The position numbers and the translations under genes are program-made. Positions 51,051-59,355 of a DNA stretch of 64,000 nt are shown one piece after another. This DNA is from Allobosea sp. 47.2.35 (GTDB lineage Bacteria; Pseudomonadota; Alphaproteobacteria; Rhizobiales; Beijerinckiaceae). Position 1 is the first letter of the stretch; the number at the start of each line of letters is the position of its first letter. The notes under the pieces were generated by a model. The model was not told where the DNA came from. It searched no databases and saw nothing but the letters and a program-made list of their open reading frames with translations. The stretch lies in NCBI RefSeq assembly GCF_024655635.1, contig NZ_JANLGI010000020.1, forward strand, positions 1 through 64,000, read 5' to 3'.

Positions 51051-52499
51051 ATGATTCGCATTCCCCTTCTGTCCCTGCTGGCGTTGAGCCTCGGTGCCTG
51101 CGCCGTGGGGCCGGACTATGCGCCGCCCGCACTCGACCTGCCGCAGCGCTGGAACACGGCGCCCGGCGGCAAGACCTCGCCCAGACCGAGCGAATGGTGG
51201 CGTGGCTTTCGCGACCCGACGCTGAACGCGCTGATCGATCAGGCCATCGCCGGCAATCTCGACGTCGCACAGGCCAAGGCCCGTATCCGCGAGGCCCGTG
51301 CCTCCCGCGAGCAGGCGGTCGGTGCGCTCTTCCCGCAAGTCGATGGCGGCGCCTCCGCCACGCGCTCGCGCTCGTCGACGGTGACGCGCAACAGCTTCCG
51401 CGCCGGCTTCGACGCCTCCTGGGAACTCGACCTGTTCGGGGCGCGCGACCGCGCCGTGGAGGCCGCGACCTATGGCACGGACGCCGCCTTCGACGATCTC
51501 GACACGGTTATGCTGACGCTGATCGGCGATGTCGCCTCGACCTATGTCGAGGCGCGCGGCCTGCAGGCGCGGATCGTCCTTGCCCGCAGCACGGCCAAGA
51601 CCCAGCGCGAGACCGAGGCGCTGACCCGCACCCGCTTCCAGGCTGGCGACATCTCTGCCATCGACACCGCCCGCGCCACAGCGCAAGCGGCCAGCACCGA
51701 AGCGCAGATTCCCGCGCTCGAAGCCTCGCTCGCCCAGAGCCAGCACAGGCTCGCCGTGCTGACCGGCCGCCCGCCGGCCGCGATGGCCGGCTATTTCGGG
51801 CGCACGGCAGCGGTTCCCGGTACACCCGCCCCACCGCGCGCCGGCATCCCGGCTGACGTGCTGCGCCGCCGCCCCGATGTCCGCTCGGCCGAGCGCCAGC
51901 TCGCGCAGGCGACGGCCCGGATCGGCCAGGCGGAAGCCAATCGCTACCCCTCGGTTTCGCTGACCGGCAACATCTCGACCTCGGCGCTGAAGCTCGGCGA
52001 CCTCGCAAAGAACAGCGCCATCGGCTGGTCGATCGGCCCGAGCGTCAGCGTGCCCATCTTCAATGGCGGCGAGCTGGCGGCGGCGTTGGATGCGGCCCGC
52101 GCGCGGCGCGACCAGCAGGATGCGGCGCTCAAGCTCGCCGTGCTGACCGCATTGCAGGATGTTGAGGACAATCTCGTCGGCCTGCGGCAGCAGCGAATCA
52201 GGCTCGGCAGCCTGACCGAGGCCGCCCGCGCTTCGGGCGAAGCCGCGCGGCTTTCCCGCGCGCTTTATACGGCGGGCACGGCGAGCTTCCTCGATGTCCT
52301 CGAAGCCCAGCGCACGCTCTACGCATCCGAGGAATCGCTGATCCAGAGCCGGGTCGCGCTCGCGACGAGCTTCATCGCGCTCAACAAGGCGCTGGGCGGC
52401 GGCTGGCTCCGGCCCGTCAATGTCTCGGCTCCGGCCGTCGTCGACGCCGAGACCGGTCCGCGCCTGCGCATTCTTCCCGTCGAGGAGCCGCAACCATGA
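51051..52499 (+). CDS. NodT-family outer-membrane efflux lipoprotein
   Basis: A 482-residue outer-membrane factor of the RND/ABC efflux type. The lipobox is LSLGACAV near residues 12-19, so the mature protein is acylated at the cysteine. The typical sequence GPDYAPP follows, then two OEP repeats of helices (QAKARIREARASREQAVGALFPQVDGGAS in the first, the LRRRPDVRSAERQLAQATARIGQAEANRYPS block in the second). It supplies the trimeric channel for the MacA-MacB pair encoded immediately downstream, whose first gene overlaps its stop codon. Confidence 0.92.
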   Translation: MIRIPLLSLLALSLGACAVGPDYAPPALDLPQRWNTAPGGKTSPRPSEWWRGFRDPTLNALIDQAIAGNLDVAQAKARIREARASREQAVGALFPQVDGGASATRSRSSTVTRNSFRAGFDASWELDLFGARDRAVEAATYGTDAAFDDLDTVMLTLIGDVASTYVEARGLQARIVLARSTAKTQRETEALTRTRFQAGDISAIDTARATAQAASTEAQIPALEASLAQSQHRLAVLTGRPPAAMAGYFGRTAAVPGTPAPPRAGIPADVLRRRPDVRSAERQLAQATARIGQAEANRYPSVSLTGNISTSALKLGDLAKNSAIGWSIGPSVSVPIFNGGELAAALDAARARRDQQDAALKLAVLTALQDVEDNLVGLRQQRIRLGSLTEAARASGEAARLSRALYTAGTASFLDVLEAQRTLYASEESLIQSRVALATSFIALNKALGGGWLRPVNVSAPAVVDAETGPRLRILPVEEPQP

Positions 52500-53701
52500 G
52501 GCTGCGCCGCCTTCTTCTCCCCGTCCTCATCCTCGCGGCTGCCGGCGGCTACTATGTCTGGCAGGCCCGCCAACCCTCGCCGGCCGAGACTGTCAGCCTG
52601 CCCAGCGCCGAGGCGGTGATGGGCAATGTCGAGGAAGCCGTGCTCGCCTCCGGCGCGCTGGAGCCGGTCCGGCAGGTCAGTGTCGGCGCGCAGGCGACCG
52701 GCCGCATCGTCTCGCTCAAGGTCAAGCTCGGCGACAATGTCGCGACGGGCGACCTGATCGCCGAGATCGACGGCATCACCCAGCAGAATGCGCTCCGTTC
52801 GGCCGAGGCCGATCTCGCCGCGCTCAAGGCCCAGCGCGCCGAGCGCAGTGCCAGCCTCGCCTATGCCCAGGCGGTGCTCGCCCGCCAGAAGCAGATGGTC
52901 GGCCAGAACGCCGTCTCGCGCGACGCCTTCGAGAATGCCGAGATGACGGTGAGCACGACACGCGCCCAGATTGAGTCGCTCGATGCGCAGATCGTCTCGA
53001 GCCAGGTCAAGGTCGAGGATGCCCGTGCCAAGCTCGGCTATACCCGCATCACCGCGCCGAGCCCTGGCACCGTGCTCGCCATCGTCGCGCAGGAAGGCCA
53101 GACGGTGAATGCGGTGCAATCCGCGCCGACGGTCGTGGTGCTCGGCGACGTCTCGACCATGACGGTCAAGGCCAAGATATCGGAAGCCGACGTGCTCCGG
53201 GTCAAGGCCGGGCAGGAGGTCTATTTCAGCGTGCTCGGCGCCCCGGAGCGGCGTTTCCCCGGCAAGATCTCCTATGTCGAGCCGGCGCCCGACACGTTGA
53301 AGACGCAGAACACGACCTCCTCGTCGAGCGCGAGCAGCTCGTCCTCCGCATCCAGCACCAGCGCCGTCTACTACAACGCGCTGTTCGAGGTGCCGAACCC
53401 GGAAGGGCGATTGCTGACCTCAATGACGGCGCAGGTCACCGTCATCGTCGGGCGGGCGCAGAATGTCCTCACTGTCCCATCGACCGCCGTGCGGCGCCGC
53501 GGCCCCAACAGCTTCGTCGATGTGCTCGGCCCTGACGGCAAGCCCGAGCAGCGCAAGGTCACGACCGGGCTCGACAACAAGATCGTGGTCGAGATCACCT
53601 CCGGCCTGAAGGCCGGCGAGCGCGTCGTCACCACCCGCAGCAGCGGCGGCCCGGATGCGACGCGCCCGACGCGTGCCCGGCGCTCGCCCTTTGGCTTCTG
53701 A
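52496..53701 (+). CDS. macA: Periplasmic adaptor protein, MacA type
   Basis: A 401-residue membrane-fusion protein. One N-terminal anchor (LLLPVLILAAAGGYYVW) is followed by a barrel-sandwich lipoyl half-motif (ASGALEPVRQVSVGAQATGRIVSLKVKLGD), a coiled-coil hairpin (about residues 95-160, with LAYAQAVLARQKQM) and a beta-barrel domain. A Ser-rich loop near residues 270-290 (TTSSSSASSSSSASST) replaces the usual compact turn, which is unusual. It links MacB to the outer-membrane protein. Start ATG overlaps the NodT stop (ATGA). Confidence 0.92.
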   Translation: MRLRRLLLPVLILAAAGGYYVWQARQPSPAETVSLPSAEAVMGNVEEAVLASGALEPVRQVSVGAQATGRIVSLKVKLGDNVATGDLIAEIDGITQQNALRSAEADLAALKAQRAERSASLAYAQAVLARQKQMVGQNAVSRDAFENAEMTVSTTRAQIESLDAQIVSSQVKVEDARAKLGYTRITAPSPGTVLAIVAQEGQTVNAVQSAPTVVVLGDVSTMTVKAKISEADVLRVKAGQEVYFSVLGAPERRFPGKISYVEPAPDTLKTQNTTSSSSASSSSSASSTSAVYYNALFEVPNPEGRLLTSMTAQVTVIVGRAQNVLTVPSTAVRRRGPNSFVDVLGPDGKPEQRKVTTGLDNKIVVEITSGLKAGERVVTTRSSGGPDATRPTRARRSPFGF

Positions 53702-53711
53702 GGCGCGCGCG

Positions 53712-55664
53712 ATGGGCAAGCCGCTCATCCGCCTCGCCGGCGTCCGGCGCGATTTCGGCGAAGGCGAGGCCGCGGTCGCGGCGCTCGATGGTGCCGATCT
53801 CGTCATCGAGGCCGGCGAGATGGTCGCGATCGTCGGCCAGTCAGGTTCGGGCAAGTCGACGCTGATGAACATCGTCGGCTGCCTCGATCGCCCGACCGGC
53901 GGCAGTTACGAGATCGACGGCCGGCCGACCCGCGACCTCGACCCGGACGAATTGGCCCGGCTCCGGCGCGAATATTTCGGCTTCGTCTTCCAGCGCTATC
54001 ACCTGCTCTCGGAACTGACCGCGCTCGCCAATGTCGAGGTGCCCGCGATCTATGCCGGCGTGCCGCCCGGCCCGCGCCAGAGCCGCGCCGCCAAGCTGCT
54101 GGAACGGCTCGGGCTGGCATCACGCGCGACGCACCGCCCCTCCGAACTCTCCGGCGGCCAGCAGCAGCGCGTCTCGGTGGCGCGCGCCCTGATGAACGGC
54201 GCCCGCGTCCTCCTGGCCGACGAGCCGACCGGGGCGCTCGACCGCAAGAGCGGCGAGGAGATGCTCGCGCTGATCGAGGAGCTGAACCGGGAGGGTCACA
54301 CGGTCATCCTCGTCACCCATGACATGAATGTCGCAGCGCGCGCCCATCGCATCATCGAGCTCAGCGACGGCCGGATCATCGACGATCGCCGCACAGCTCC
54401 GCGTTCGGAAGCCGTGCCACCGCCCTCCCCCGTGCCGGCCCCAGCCGGACTGCTGCGCGCCGGTTTCGGCCGTCTCAAGGAGGCCTTCGGCATGGCGGTG
54501 CGCGCCATGGCCGCCCACAAGTTGCGCACGACCCTGACCATGCTCGGCATCGTCATCGGCATCGCCGCCGTGGTCAGCGTCGTCGCGCTCGGCGAAGGCG
54601 CCAAGCAGAACGTGCTCCAGAACATCTCCGGCCTCGGCACCAACACGCTGGAGATCTTCCCCGGCGCCGGCTTCGGCGATACGCGCTCCGGCCGGGTCAA
54701 GACGCTGACGGTGCTCGATGCGCAGGTCCTCGCCGCCCAGCCCTATGCCGCGAGCGTGACGCCGACGGTCTCGACCAGTGCGACGATCCGGCTCGGCAAT
54801 GTCGAGGCGACGGCGCTCGTCAACGGCGTCAGCGAGCGCTATTTCGACGTACGCGGCAGCGTGCTGACGCGCGGCTCCTTCTTCACGGCCGAGGATATCC
54901 GCACGCTGTCGCAGGACGTCGTCATCGACGAGAACACGCTGGGCGCGCTCTTCCCGAACGGCACCGCCAACCCGATCGGCACGGTCTTCCTGATCGGGTC
55001 GGTACCCAGCCGCATCGTGGGTGTGATGCGCCAGCAGCAGGGCGGCTTCGGCGGCAGCCAGAACCCGCAGATCTTCATGCCCTATACCTCGGTGCAGGGC
55101 CGTTTCCTCGGCGATCTCTCATTGCGCTCGATCACCTTGCGCGTCGACGACGACACGCCGATGGCGGCCGCGCAGGAGGCCGTGACGGAGCTCCTGACCC
55201 ACCGCCACCGCGCCAAGGACTTCTTCATCTTCAACCAGGACGAGATCCGCAACACCATCACCGCCACGACCCAGACGCTGACGCTGATGATCTCCTCGAT
55301 CGCGGTCATCTCGCTGCTGGTCGGCGGCATCGGCGTGATGAACATCATGCTGGTCTCGGTGATCGAGCGCACCGGCGAGATCGGCCTGCGCATGGCGGTC
55401 GGCGCGCGGCGCAGCGACATCATGCAGCAATTCCTGATCGAGGCCTCGCTGGTCTGCTTCATCGGCGGCGCGCTCGGGATCGGGCTGGCGCTTGCCATCG
55501 GCTACGGCTTCGAGGCGTCGGGCTCGCAGATGCGGTTCATCTATTCGGGCGAGGCTTTTGCCGTCGCCATCGCCTGCTCGACCCTGATCGGCCTGACCTT
55601 CGGCTTCCTGCCGGCACGGAACGCCGCGAAGCTCGATCCGGTCGCGGCTCTGGCGCGGGACTAG
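53712..55664 (+). CDS. macB: Macrolide-export-type ABC transporter MacB
   Basis: A 650-residue ATPase-permease half-transporter. The N-terminal ABC domain has Walker A GQSGSGKST (42-50), signature LSGGQQQRV and Walker B VLLADEPTGALD. The C-terminal half has four membrane helices and a large periplasmic domain (MacB_PCD), opening with RAMAAHKLRTTLTMLGIVIGIAAVV and closing with the FtsX-type block GGIGVMNIMLVSVIERTGEIG. It powers tripartite efflux of macrolides, peptides or siderophores; the true substrate is unknown. I start it at the ATG at 53712. The stop overlaps the LysR stop on the other strand by 4 bp. Confidence 0.93.
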   Translation: MGKPLIRLAGVRRDFGEGEAAVAALDGADLVIEAGEMVAIVGQSGSGKSTLMNIVGCLDRPTGGSYEIDGRPTRDLDPDELARLRREYFGFVFQRYHLLSELTALANVEVPAIYAGVPPGPRQSRAAKLLERLGLASRATHRPSELSGGQQQRVSVARALMNGARVLLADEPTGALDRKSGEEMLALIEELNREGHTVILVTHDMNVAARAHRIIELSDGRIIDDRRTAPRSEAVPPPSPVPAPAGLLRAGFGRLKEAFGMAVRAMAAHKLRTTLTMLGIVIGIAAVVSVVALGEGAKQNVLQNISGLGTNTLEIFPGAGFGDTRSGRVKTLTVLDAQVLAAQPYAASVTPTVSTSATIRLGNVEATALVNGVSERYFDVRGSVLTRGSFFTAEDIRTLSQDVVIDENTLGALFPNGTANPIGTVFLIGSVPSRIVGVMRQQQGGFGGSQNPQIFMPYTSVQGRFLGDLSLRSITLRVDDDTPMAAAQEAVTELLTHRHRAKDFFIFNQDEIRNTITATTQTLTLMISSIAVISLLVGGIGVMNIMLVSVIERTGEIGLRMAVGARRSDIMQQFLIEASLVCFIGGALGIGLALAIGYGFEASGSQMRFIYSGEAFAVAIACSTLIGLTFGFLPARNAAKLDPVAALARD

Positions 55665-56563
55665 CCGCGCCCGCGCCTGGGTGCCCCCGGCATAAGCCGC
55701 CCTGCGCTGGCGAGGATAGCGTCGGCAAGCGCCCGCGCCGCAGCCTGATGTGACTGGCCACCGATGACGACGAACTCGATCATGCCCAGCGGCGGCAGCG
55801 CCTCGCGCGGCTCGACCTCGGCGAGGCCCTGCGGGATCAGGCGGGCGGAATGCGCGGTGATGCCGAGGCCCGCCACCGTCGCCGCGCGCAGGCCCGCGAG
55901 GCTGCCGCTGGTGCAGGCGACGCGCCAGGCGCGGCCCGCCCGCTCCAGCGTCTCGATCGCATGGACGCGCGTGATGCTCGGCGGCGGATAGAGCACGAGC
56001 GGGACGATCCGTTGCTCCGCCAGCCTGGCGCCTGGCCGGCCCGCCCAGACGAGGCGCTCCTGCCAGGCGACCTCGCCGCGCTCGTCGCCCTTGCGCCGCT
56101 TGGCGAAGATCAGGTCGAGCTCGCCCGCGTCATATTGCTCGTAGAGCAGGCCGCTCAGGCCGACCGTCAGTTCGAGGTCGACCGCATGGTGCTGCATGGC
56201 GAAGGCGGCCAGGATCTCCGGCAGCGCCGTATAGGCGAAATCCTCGGAGACCCCGAGCCGGAGCCGCCCGCGCAGGGTCGAACCGGCGAGATAGCGCTCG
56301 ATCCGCTGACCCGCCTCCAGCGCCTGCCGCGCGAAGGGCAGGATTGCATCCGCGTCCGGGGTCGGGCGCACGCCATGGGTGTCGCGCTCCAGCAGGCGCC
56401 GGCCCAGTCGCTTCTCCAGCCGCGCGACATGCTGGCTGACCGAAGACTGGCGCAAACCGAGCTGGCGTGCGGCCTCGGTGAAGCTCAGCGTCTCGCAGAC
56501 CTTGAGGAAGCTCTGCAGCAGGACGGGATCGAGCGGTTTCGGATCGGAATCGAACATCATCAT
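55661..56563 (-). CDS. LysR-family transcriptional regulator
   Basis: A 300-residue LTTR with the N-terminal helix-turn-helix SFLKVCETLSFTEAARQLGLRQSSVSQHVARLEKRLGRRLL. The effector domain includes RGRLRLGVSEDFAYTALPEIL. It diverges from the bile acid:sodium symporter gene across 89 bp, so it probably controls that transporter. The spacer holds ATGATTCATGATATCCGATAT, an AT-rich dyad. Effector unknown. Confidence 0.9.
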   Translation of the reverse strand: MMMFDSDPKPLDPVLLQSFLKVCETLSFTEAARQLGLRQSSVSQHVARLEKRLGRRLLERDTHGVRPTPDADAILPFARQALEAGQRIERYLAGSTLRGRLRLGVSEDFAYTALPEILAAFAMQHHAVDLELTVGLSGLLYEQYDAGELDLIFAKRRKGDERGEVAWQERLVWAGRPGARLAEQRIVPLVLYPPPSITRVHAIETLERAGRAWRVACTSGSLAGLRAATVAGLGITAHSARLIPQGLAEVEPREALPPLGMIEFVVIGGQSHQAAARALADAILASAGRLMPGAPRRGRG

Positions 56564-56652
56564 GATTCATGATATCCGATATAGTAGACAACATGGATCA
56601 AAATGAAGCGGAAGGCGATTACAACGCGGCATCCCATTCGGAAGGACCACAG

Positions 56653-57669
56653 ATGCTCCGCCGCACCCTCGCCCGCTTCGGCATCGACCCCTATCTGATC
56701 GCGCTGATGGCGACGGTCGCGATCGCGGCCGTTTTCCCTGCCCATGGCAGCGGCGCGGTGGTCGCCAATGATGCAGTCTCGATCGCCGTCGCGCTGCTGT
56801 TCTTCCTCTATGGCGCGCGGCTGTCGCCAGCAGCGGTCTGGGAAGGCCTGCTGCACTGGCGCCTGCAATCGCTTGTCTTCGCCAGCACCTATGTCCTGTT
56901 CCCGCTGCTCGGCGTGCTGCTCGCCCGCGTCTTCGCCGGCGTCCTGCCATCGGAGCTGATCGCCGGACTGATCTTCGTCTGCATCCTGCCCTCGACCGTG
57001 CAATCCTCGATCGCCTTCACCTCGATAGCGCGGGGTAATGTCGCGGCTGCCCTGTGCAGCGCCTCGGTCTCCAATCTCTTCGGCATGGTGCTGACGCCGC
57101 TGCTCGTCGTGCTCCTGCTCGATTCGAAGGGCGGCGGCTTCAGCACGCGCGCCGTCGAGAGCATCGCCCTGCAATTGCTGCTGCCCTTCCTGGCCGGGCA
57201 ATTGCTGCGCCGCTGGATCGGGCCGTTCCTGCAACGGCACAAGGCGCCGATCTCGCTGGTCGATCGCGGTTCGATCCTGCTCGTCGTCTATGCCGCCTTC
57301 AGCGAGGGCATGGTCGCCGGCATCTGGTCTCAGGTCACGCTCGCCGATCTCGGCCTGATCATGGCACTGGACATCGTCCTGCTTGCCGCCGTGCTGGCGA
57401 TCACGACCTTTGCCAGCCGCCGCCTCGGCTTCTCCAAAGAGGACGAGATCGCCATCGTCTTCTGCGGCTCGAAGAAGAGCATGGCGAGCGGCATCCCGAT
57501 GGCGAACATCCTGTTCCCCGGCCAGGCGCTCGGCCTGATCGTGCTGCCGCTGATGCTGTTCCATCAGGCGCAGCTCTTCGCCTGCGCGGTCCTTGCCCAG
57601 CGCTATGCGCGCCGCCCGGCGGAATCGAGCGCGGAAACGCCCGGCTTGCCCGCTTCTGCCAAGGCCTGA
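56653..57669 (+). CDS. Bile acid:sodium symporter family transporter (YfeH type)
   Basis: About 338 residues with nine or ten membrane helices. The segments LLFFLYGARLSPAAVWEGLLHWRLQSLVF, FVCILPSTVQSSIAFTSIARGNVAAALC and the GSKKSMASGIPMANILFP block (the sodium-site crossover in BASS proteins) define the DUF4137/SBF-like subgroup. Such proteins import organic acids or pantothenate-like compounds with sodium; the substrate here is unknown. Start ATG at 56653 with GAAGGA 6 nt upstream; the frame opens 28 codons before this. Divergent LysR regulator. Confidence 0.88.
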   Translation: MLRRTLARFGIDPYLIALMATVAIAAVFPAHGSGAVVANDAVSIAVALLFFLYGARLSPAAVWEGLLHWRLQSLVFASTYVLFPLLGVLLARVFAGVLPSELIAGLIFVCILPSTVQSSIAFTSIARGNVAAALCSASVSNLFGMVLTPLLVVLLLDSKGGGFSTRAVESIALQLLLPFLAGQLLRRWIGPFLQRHKAPISLVDRGSILLVVYAAFSEGMVAGIWSQVTLADLGLIMALDIVLLAAVLAITTFASRRLGFSKEDEIAIVFCGSKKSMASGIPMANILFPGQALGLIVLPLMLFHQAQLFACAVLAQRYARRPAESSAETPGLPASAKA

Positions 57670-57793
57670 ACTTCCAGCTTTGACGGGAACAGCCCCGGCC
57701 TCTGCGGTGTTGTTGTCCTGCACGGCTTAGCCGTCGCCCTCTCCGAAACCAGGATTCCTCGGCGCCGCCGGGGAGCGACCATGGAGGCGAGAC

Positions 57794-58006
57794 ATGAAGC
57801 AGGACGACAAGACCCAGCACGAAATCCGGAAGATTGCCTATGATCTCTGGATCAAGGACGGGCAGCCCGAGGGCCGCGACCGCGAGCACTGGGAAGCCGC
57901 CAAGGAAATCTGGGCCTTCCGCAGCCACAACCATGTGCTTGAGGAATCCGGCGATTCCGATGCCGGCGCCTCGAAGAAGCCCCGGTCGGCTTCGAAGGCG
58001 GCGTGA
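57794..58006 (+). CDS. DUF2934 domain protein
   Basis: A 70-residue protein. The segment EIRKIAYDLWIKDGQPEGRDREHWEAAKEIW is the defining DUF2934 helix pair. A short charged, lysine-rich tail follows. Function unknown; the family is common in Rhizobiales and is thought to be stress related in some. It lies about 125 bp after the symporter gene and has an own GAGGCGAG ribosome site. Confidence 0.85.
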   Translation: MKQDDKTQHEIRKIAYDLWIKDGQPEGRDREHWEAAKEIWAFRSHNHVLEESGDSDAGASKKPRSASKAA

Positions 58007-58033
58007 CGCCAGGGGCACGCCGCCCGAGAGCCG

Positions 58034-58315
58034 TCAGGGGCAGGCGTAGCCGTTCGCGATCGGCTGGCAGCGTGCGCCGGTGGGCAGCACCAGCGCGCCG
58101 CGCTCGCGCTTGACATAGTCTCCATTCGGCAGCGTGAAGCCGCCGGAATAGTCCGGCATAACCCGCGTGCCGTCCGGCAGGACGAGCTGCGCGCCGTCAC
58201 GGACGATATGTTTGGCGGGCGCGGCCTCAGGCTGCGGAACCGGCCGGGGGCGGGATGAGACACAGCCGGCGGCCAGAACCGCAACCAGGCTGGCGGCAAT
58301 CGATATCCTGATCAT
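58034..58315 (-). CDS. Small lipoprotein of unknown function
   Basis: A 93-residue precursor with a lipobox VLAAGC at residues 13-18, followed by a Pro/Arg-rich spacer. A compact domain then has two similar strands: GAQLVLPDGTRVMPDYSGGFTLPNGDYVKRERGALVLPTG, an internal LVLPDG/LVLPTG repeat. I do not recognise the family. It ends the leftward series 63.7 to 58 kb but is preceded by a hairpin (58339-58357, GGCAGGG-N5-CCCTGCC) that may mark an end of the upstream transcript. Confidence 0.7.
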   Translation of the reverse strand: MIRISIAASLVAVLAAGCVSSRPRPVPQPEAAPAKHIVRDGAQLVLPDGTRVMPDYSGGFTLPNGDYVKRERGALVLPTGARCQPIANGYACP

Positions 58316-58363
58316 GCCCTATCTTTGCCGCGCCTGACGGCAGGGTGCAACCCTGCCCGCGTC

Positions 58364-58834
58364 CTATCGGATATCTCTCTCGGTCAATCGCGGCCAGGTT
58401 CCATCGGCGCGGGCGATGTAGGTTTTCGTCCGGCCGAGCCAAGTCTTCCGCACGCCAAGATCATAGTTGAGATAGAGCCGGCCATCGACGATCGACCAGG
58501 CTTCCGGCTCGATCTTCACGAGATAGCCACGCGAGGTGCCATAGGCGCAGAAGCCGCCATAAGCTGGCAGATAGCGCTCCGGGGCGGCCTCGAACAGCGT
58601 CTTGTGCTCGGCGCTGACGAAGCGCCAGACGGCACCACCATGCCGGGCCGAGAATTCCGGCTTGCCGAGCCGCGGCCCCCCGTCGCGGAAATAGGCGACG
58701 GGATCGTAGCCACGGATCGCGAGGCCATCCGGCGAACCCAGCGTGTTGACCGGGCGGGTCGTGTCGGCCCCGGCGTGGCTGGCGGTGGCCAGCATTGCTG
58801 TTGCCCAGCCGATGAAGGCGCGTCTGTCCAGCAT
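58364..58834 (-). CDS. YHS-domain protein, Tat/Sec-exported
   Basis: About 156 residues. The start region (LDRRAFIGWATAMLATASHA) is a possible twin-arginine (RR) signal followed by an Ala-rich export peptide. The YHS block is GLAIRGYDPVAYFRDGGPRLGKPEFSARHGGAVWRFVSAEHK, ending CAYGTSRGYLVKIEPEAWSIVDGRLYLNYDLGVRKTWL. Related YHS proteins bind metals or haem, or are exported stress proteins; the role here is unknown. GGGAGG 6 nt upstream marks the ATG at 58834. It sits 12 bp after a small membrane protein gene. Confidence 0.85.
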   Translation of the reverse strand: MLDRRAFIGWATAMLATASHAGADTTRPVNTLGSPDGLAIRGYDPVAYFRDGGPRLGKPEFSARHGGAVWRFVSAEHKTLFEAAPERYLPAYGGFCAYGTSRGYLVKIEPEAWSIVDGRLYLNYDLGVRKTWLGRTKTYIARADGTWPRLTERDIR

Positions 58835-58846
58835 GACCAACCTCCC

Positions 58847-59332
58847 TCAGGCACGCCGCGCTTCCAGCGCCTCGAAGACATAGGCTGCGAGGTAGCCGTA
58901 GATCGCGTGGCCAATGAGGCTCATGACGGAGAGGCGCGGCACGTCGTTCAGCAGGAAATGCTGCCCGGCCAGCGGCGCGAAGAAGGCGAGTGCGATGAAA
59001 TAGGTGATCACGCCCCAGATCCAGCCATCGGCCGGCATGCCGAAGCTCTTCACCCAGCGTGTCAGGACCCAATAGCCAAGCGGGTAGAACAGGAAGCCGG
59101 TGACGAAATGCAGCAGCTTGGCGGTCGGCGTCGAGATCATCAGACCGAGCTGATGGAAGAAAAGCGACTTCACCAGCTCCGGCGGCTCGAGCGGATACTC
59201 GGCGAACCAGGCGGTCGGCACGGCCGAGAACAACTCCCAGAAGCCGAGCCCGGCAAAGCCGCCGAGCGCGAGATTGACGACCGTTCGGGTGGAGGGCAGC
59301 GCGAAACTGCCGGTCATGGTCGCGGTGGTCAT
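58847..59332 (-). CDS. Small membrane protein of unknown function
   Basis: About 161 residues with four hydrophobic segments: ALGGFAGLGFWELFS, KLLHFVTGFLFYPLGYWVL, GWIWGVITYFIALAFFAPL and SLIGHAIYGYLAAYVF. A conserved-looking FFHQLGLMIS lies between. I do not recognise it. It precedes the YHS gene closely and follows the TPR gene by 23 bp, so all three are probably co-transcribed. I use the ATG at 59332; a frame to 59359 overlaps the TPR gene stop. Confidence 0.75.
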   Translation of the reverse strand: MTTATMTGSFALPSTRTVVNLALGGFAGLGFWELFSAVPTAWFAEYPLEPPELVKSLFFHQLGLMISTPTAKLLHFVTGFLFYPLGYWVLTRWVKSFGMPADGWIWGVITYFIALAFFAPLAGQHFLLNDVPRLSVMSLIGHAIYGYLAAYVFEALEARRA

Positions 59333-59355
59333 GGCGTGTTCAGTCCTTTCTATCG

